DNA of 64,000 bases from Celoporthe dispersa (taxonomy: Eukaryota > Ascomycota > Sordariomycetes > Diaporthales > Cryphonectriaceae). The notes under the pieces were generated by a model. The model did no database searches. It was not told where the DNA came from and worked only from the letters and a program-made list of their open reading frames with translations. The stretch is taken from NCBI GenBank assembly GCA_016584495.1, contig WAID01000002.1, positions 248,001-312,000 of the forward strand. Reading direction: 5' to 3'. Made by a program: the position numbers and the translations under genes. Every line of letters begins with the position of its first letter. The first letter of the stretch is position 1. Below, piece by piece: positions 60,001-64,000 of this stretch.

Positions 60001-60653
60001 TTCTGCTTGAGGTAGTCAGACAGCATGCCGCTGCTTCCTCCGTGGAAGCTGTTCTTGGACTTCTCGCCGTCGGGATCTTCCTCGACCTTGCGCCGCTTTG
60101 CCAGAGGCACACTGCTGCGGTCCTGCACATGGTTGAAGCGCTCGATCATGTTGCTGAGGCCTTGCATGGGGGGGTCTGCGGTGCCTTGGGACGCCTGAGG
60201 CTGGTAGGAAAAGGGAGGGATCGCAGCAGAGAGGCCGCTGGGGTCGGCAAACTGGAACTGGAACTGGGCTGGAGTGTTGTTGGGTTCGGTGTTGACGCCA
60301 TTCGAGGAAGGTCCGGCTGGGGAGATGGGACGGTGCAAGGGTGCCTCTGCCTTGACGCCCTTTGGGTTTAGCAGGGAAGCAGCATCCCAAGAGGGCTGCG
60401 TGGGGACAGCCGGCTGGCGGAAGGCGGGCGGCGAGGCGGTTGTGACTCGACCTTGAGCGACATTGTGAGCAAGACCGAGACCTGATCATACCTGAGGGAT
60501 GGGACGAGGTGGAGGCAGGAGCGAGTCTTGAGCAGTCGATCCCTGTAAGGGCTGCTGTCGAGGGAGGGAAGGAGGGGTCAGGTGAGTGGGATGCTGCAGA
60601 GGAGAGGGGGAAGGATGAGTACCATTTTGTTGATGGTTAGTCGAGGCCATCAT
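57041..60653 (-). CDS. SNF2 ATPase with HIRAN and RING domains (Rad5/HLTF type)
   Basis: DNA translocase and probable ubiquitin ligase of the Rad5/HLTF group, which handles stalled replication forks. Exons: 60653-60492, 60413-59933 and 59821-57041, about 1140 residues. The N-terminus is Pro/Gln-rich. The HIRAN domain lies near 231-377 (CYGMVAGAMVNCHIVPS). Helicase motif I MMGLGKT is near 500 and DEAH near 648. A RING finger is inserted between the helicase lobes (CIVCSQKLG, CYHLLCPSC, CPCGAPV). Lobe 2 has GGLGLNLTAG and DRVHRLGQ. Just after the DEAH motif the frame shifts at a C4 run at 58504-58507. Removing one base gives AHMIREQSTLQFKAICRLN and joins VTGTPVQNKLEDL. The first intron (78 bp, a multiple of three) is inferred because it spans an in-frame TGA. 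The start could lie at 60728 instead. Confidence 0.92.
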
Positions 60654-63492
60654 GGGCACAAAAGAGGCCTCACCTCCTTGGGGGTGAAGCCGCGTCGAGT
60701 TGCGCTGTCCTGTCGCGTTGATTGTCATATGGCTGCTGCTGCTGTAGCTGTCGCGAGATGTCAAATGGAGGAGAGGTCTGCTGGTAGAGACAGCATGACA
60801 GAGAATGCTGAACAAGCAAGGCAACAGGTTGGTAGAATTTGGCAGGTCGGTCGAAGCTGGAGAGGTTCAACCTGGAGCTTATTAAGTATGGAGTGGGGGG
60901 CGCACTCCTGTGAATGCACAACTTCACCTGGGAAGGCCGGAGGGAGGGGTGGTGGGGGGATTTTTGGTAGACTGGAAGTGAAGGTCAAGGTGAAAAGACA
61001 CGAGATGATGGTGGCTCCCGAGTCTGCGAGGTCCCAGAATGATCGAAATAAACAAGAAAAGAAAAGATAGAGAGAAAAAAAACACACAGCCGTGCCCTCC
61101 AGATCCAGATCCTATGCCTTCACAGCCAACAAAAGAAACCGAAATTCAACCGGACACACGAGAGCTGAGAAAGCAGACAGACATGGGAGAGCGAACGAAA
61201 GAGATCTGACAAGGGCTCTCTGACCTTTCCAGGAATATGAGAAGTGATAGGATGGAAACGGAAAGAGGGGGGGGGGGAGAAAATGAAGAAGAGAAGAAGG
61301 AAAAGAGAAAGAAAAAAAAAGACAAGAAAAGAGAGAGGCCGGGCCGGGCCACTACCACAGGGAAAAAGGGGATGCCTATGATGTGCCTATGGTGCCTTAT
61401 CCTGTGAGAAGCAACCTGAGTGAAGATGATGAGAAGCGATCAGGCGACAGCCCGCAAGCAGAGCCCAAAAAAAAAAAAACACCACCAAAAACCACCAAAG
61501 GTAAAGAGAGAAGGGGGAAAAAAAACCCCTGGTCTCTCTTGTGTCTGGTTGAGGTTGCTTGTGGGTTTGTTGGAGGACGTCTTTCCCTTCTTCCCGCTGC
61601 GGCTATCAAAGTCGCGTTACGCGCTAAGAAATCGAGAATGGTGCACCTGACGCATAAAGATTGTTCGCGGGGCTCACCGGAAGTCACTCCCACGTCCCAC
61701 TGCATCTGCGTGTCTAGACCCCAAAAGAACTGGCACCCCTGCACGTGCCCACTGAGTGCCCACTGGCGTTCACTGGCGCCCACTGGTAGTGGTGGTGGTG
61801 GTCGCCCCTCGCTCCCCCTCTGGAACTGCAGCAGCCGGAACACAGCGGTGGGTGGGGCTGGGGTCTGACACAGCCGTTTCTATAGTACATACACATTGGC
61901 ATTCTTCTACCCATCCACAGGACCTACCGGGCAGCAGATAGGACTATGAAACGTAGCAGTCATGGACCCAGAAACACATCTTCTGCGTCGTACTCTTGAC
62001 CCAGCCGCACAGGTGTGCCCCGGGGGCTCCTCAGGCTTTATCTCCTGCGTCTTTTTGTCATCCCTGACAAATATGTGTATGGCCTCTGGGGGGGCTCTTC
62101 AGGCTGCTGGGCAAGACAGATAGATACTGATCCTCATGCTATAACAAATAATCAAAAAAAGGAATATAAGACTGCCTACTATAGCACCTGAGTACTTGGG
62201 CCAACCCAAGCTCGTGTCTCTCCCGGTTGCAGCCGAGAGGGCTGGTCAGCCTTTTCTTCTCTCTCCCTCTCTTCTCAGCTACCCGGCGCCAACCCTATCT
62301 TCTCCCGCCCGCCACCCTGTAATCATGGATCGCACAACATGGCCCGATGAGTATATATATATACATAAGCATATATACGATGATGTCTGTGCCATCTTGT
62401 TTCATATTTTTGATCACCAACGAAGAAACGTACATACGGAGCAGCCACTGGGGGGGGCGGGGGCTGGTGGGTTGGTTCACCACGTTCAGCTAAGGCTTGA
62501 CTCGACAAGGCAGAACCTGGGAAGCCCAACGGAGCTGGTCCAGCGAGCCCGTTTCTGGAGGGGAGGGAAAGGGGGGGGGGCTTGTAGAGATATCCACAGC
62601 AGCGGAGTGCCAGTATCACATGGCCCTCGCACCTGTCCTCGTGACCTCTACCGGTGTGGGGACCATCCCTCCTTGTACATGTTTGAACTGGGCCAAATTT
62701 CCCCAACACACAAGAGCTTACTGGGCATAAACTCTAAATAAATAACAAAACAGATAATGTATAATATGGATCAGGCTAATGTTATACTATCAGACCGATA
62801 CAGTACATTTTCAGCTGTATTCTTTTTTTTTTCCCTTTTTTCCCTTCTTTCTCTCTCTCCCCCTGTTTCTTTGAAGAGGTGGCTGCCGGGCGCTGCTCTC
62901 ATGACGCAGAGTTGGCGTGGGTGAGGAGGGGTGTGTGGTTGGTTGACGATAGCAGGGCCGGTCAATACTTACCATCTTGTCTTCTGGAAGTAGTGCATAG
63001 TAAAAGGTTTCACATAAGATGGTTCTAACATGACAGACAGTCATTCCGAGGCCCTTGTCTTTTTCCCTCTTGGCCGACTACCTTATCTTTCATCATGCAG
63101 TACTTATCCATCCTCACCTCTCTCAGGAGATCATGAGCAACGACGCCGCCATCGTCAGCGATCTCTGCGAGCAGAAAAGAGAATGGAAAGAGAAAGAAAG
63201 GTGAAAAAAAGGAAGGAAAAGGAAGAAAAAAAAAGGGCAGGCCCATCGTGATCCAGCACAAGGACGAGAACTCCCCAACAAGCTGCGAGCCCCCCAGAAA
63301 CCAAGGCCCTGATATACACCGTCTGCCTCTGCGCCGCCTCCTCCTCCTCCTCCTGAGGTTGAGCAGGACCCTGCAAGTCTGTTGCCTCACTCTTGCCGCA
63401 TGCCTACAGTCCTTTTATCCCTTGCTCTGTCCGACCGTGCATCGGCACTTCTGGGTGTTGAGGCTGGCCGCTCTGCATGTAGCAGGCAAAAC
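60654..63492. other. 2.8-kb divergent upstream region, no gene seen
   Basis: Promoter side of the SNF2 gene and of the open frame at 63493. Contains G9 and A-rich runs at about 61267-61320 and 61468-61525, and a GTGGT repeat at about 61787-61802. No coding frame is supported. Confidence 0.45.
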
Positions 63493-64000
63493 ATGAACCA
63501 TTCCACCATCCCCGTCCCCTGGGGCCGCCCAGCCCTCAGTCGTCCCCCCCTACTGTCGTCCTCGGCATCCCAACCCCCTAGAAACCGTAAAGGCGAGCCC
63601 GTAACCCCTCCCACGGACGCAAACGCCCCCTCGAGCCCATGCCGCCTGCTCCGGCTCTGCGTCCTCTGCCTCCGCCTCGCAGACACCCCAACGAAGCCGG
63701 CAGTCCCACCAGCAGCAGCACCAGCACCACCACCACCAGCAGGCACCACCACCTCCGCCGCCCGCCCGCCGCGTCCCCTCCCGGCGACCGCTACCGCCGG
63801 CGACCGCGACCGCGAGGGGCTCTGGCTGCGGCGGTGGTTCTCAGGCCGCACAAACACCACGCCCAGGACCCGCACCCTGCCTGTACCTGTTGTTCCTCCT
63901 CCTCCTCCTCCTCTTCCGCCTCCTGGCGACTGCGAACAGCGGTCCCGTCGCGGCCCCCTGGCTTTGCCCGCCGCGGACCCGCGCGACGACGTGGTCGCGG
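63493..64000 (+). CDS. Proline-rich open frame, partial at the window edge
   Basis: From an ATG in good context (AAAACATGA) the plus frame is open for 169 codons to the window edge. It starts MNHSTIPVPWGRP and has Pro/Ala-rich stretches plus LWLRRWFSGRTN, a possible signal-anchor or helix. The minus strand is open over the same stretch (63387 to the edge) with a Gly/Arg/Ser-rich product. The plus frame is preferred because it begins with a clear ATG after a promoter-like region. Either frame could be a by-product of GC-rich sequence. No domain is seen. Confidence 0.4.
   Translation, partial: MNHSTIPVPWGRPALSRPPLLSSSASQPPRNRKGEPVTPPTDANAPSSPCRLLRLCVLCLRLADTPTKPAVPPAAAPAPPPPAGTTTSAARPPRPLPATATAGDRDREGLWLRRWFSGRTNTTPRTRTLPVPVVPPPPPPLPPPGDCEQRSRRGPLALPAADPRDDVVA

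Noticed and set aside
1..64000. Transposons, RIP-mutated repeats, CRISPR arrays, secondary-metabolite cluster
   Set aside because: No transposase or reverse transcriptase motifs, no AT-rich RIP blocks, no regularly spaced repeats, and the single monooxygenase has no biosynthetic neighbours.

Overview
The window is nuclear DNA of a filamentous ascomycete, most likely a Sordariomycete. The evidence is short introns (about 50-80 bp, with a few of 236-307 bp), CTNAC branch points just before the acceptors, GC-rich third codon positions, CT-rich leaders, and a set of typical fungal genes such as Bem1, an Ole1 desaturase fused to cytochrome b5, Csc1/Rsn1, Pim1 and the RNA polymerase I factor Rrn5. 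I see no bacterial operons, tRNA, rRNA, CRISPR arrays or recognisable transposons. The species cannot be named from this sequence alone.

Layout. 0.5-2.9 kb: polarity scaffold BEM1 (-). 2.9-11.8 kb: a long repeat-rich gene-poor stretch with only doubtful coding signals near its end. 11.8-16.1 kb: divergent pair of mitochondrial helicase IRC3 (-) and Pol I factor RRN5 (+). 17.0-17.4 kb: small CYSTM-type tail protein (+). 18.2-22.4 kb: CSC1/RSN1 calcium-permeable channel family (-). 25.1-26.6 kb: FAD monooxygenase (+). 27.3-30.7 kb: divergent pair HGH1 (-) and ENP1/bystin (+). 31.4-34.3 kb: a long disordered protein (-). 34.9-35.8 kb: Sdt1-type HAD nucleotidase (+). 36.2-37.6 kb: divergent pair MED21 (-) and RRG7 (+). 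38.0-38.5 kb: small coiled-coil protein (-). 39.4-42.8 kb: mitochondrial Lon protease PIM1 (+). 47.7-50.5 kb: kinase-like protein (+). 54.2-55.7 kb: delta-9 desaturase OLE1 (+). 57.0-60.7 kb: HIRAN/SNF2/RING ATPase of the Rad5/HLTF type (-). 63.5 kb to the edge: a proline-rich open frame (+) that runs off the window.

The genes are mostly unrelated housekeeping functions, not a pathway cluster. Local themes are ribosome supply (RRN5, ENP1, HGH1), mitochondrial maintenance (IRC3, RRG7, PIM1) and membrane or lipid functions (CSC1, OLE1).

The strongest unexpected signal is technical. At least ten single-base indels, nearly all in short homopolymer runs, break reading frames in genes whose proteins are otherwise well conserved (IRC3, RRN5, the CYSTM gene, the monooxygenase, the 31-34 kb gene, the kinase, OLE1 and the SNF2 ATPase). 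Correcting each restores a family-like protein and a coding length divisible by three. I therefore read them as residual sequencing errors, not decay. Biological points worth checking are a heat-shock element in front of PIM1, a 16-bp palindrome in the HGH1/ENP1 promoter, two GC-AG introns in neighbouring genes, a six-base first exon in BEM1, and an intergenic CATAGTAC motif.
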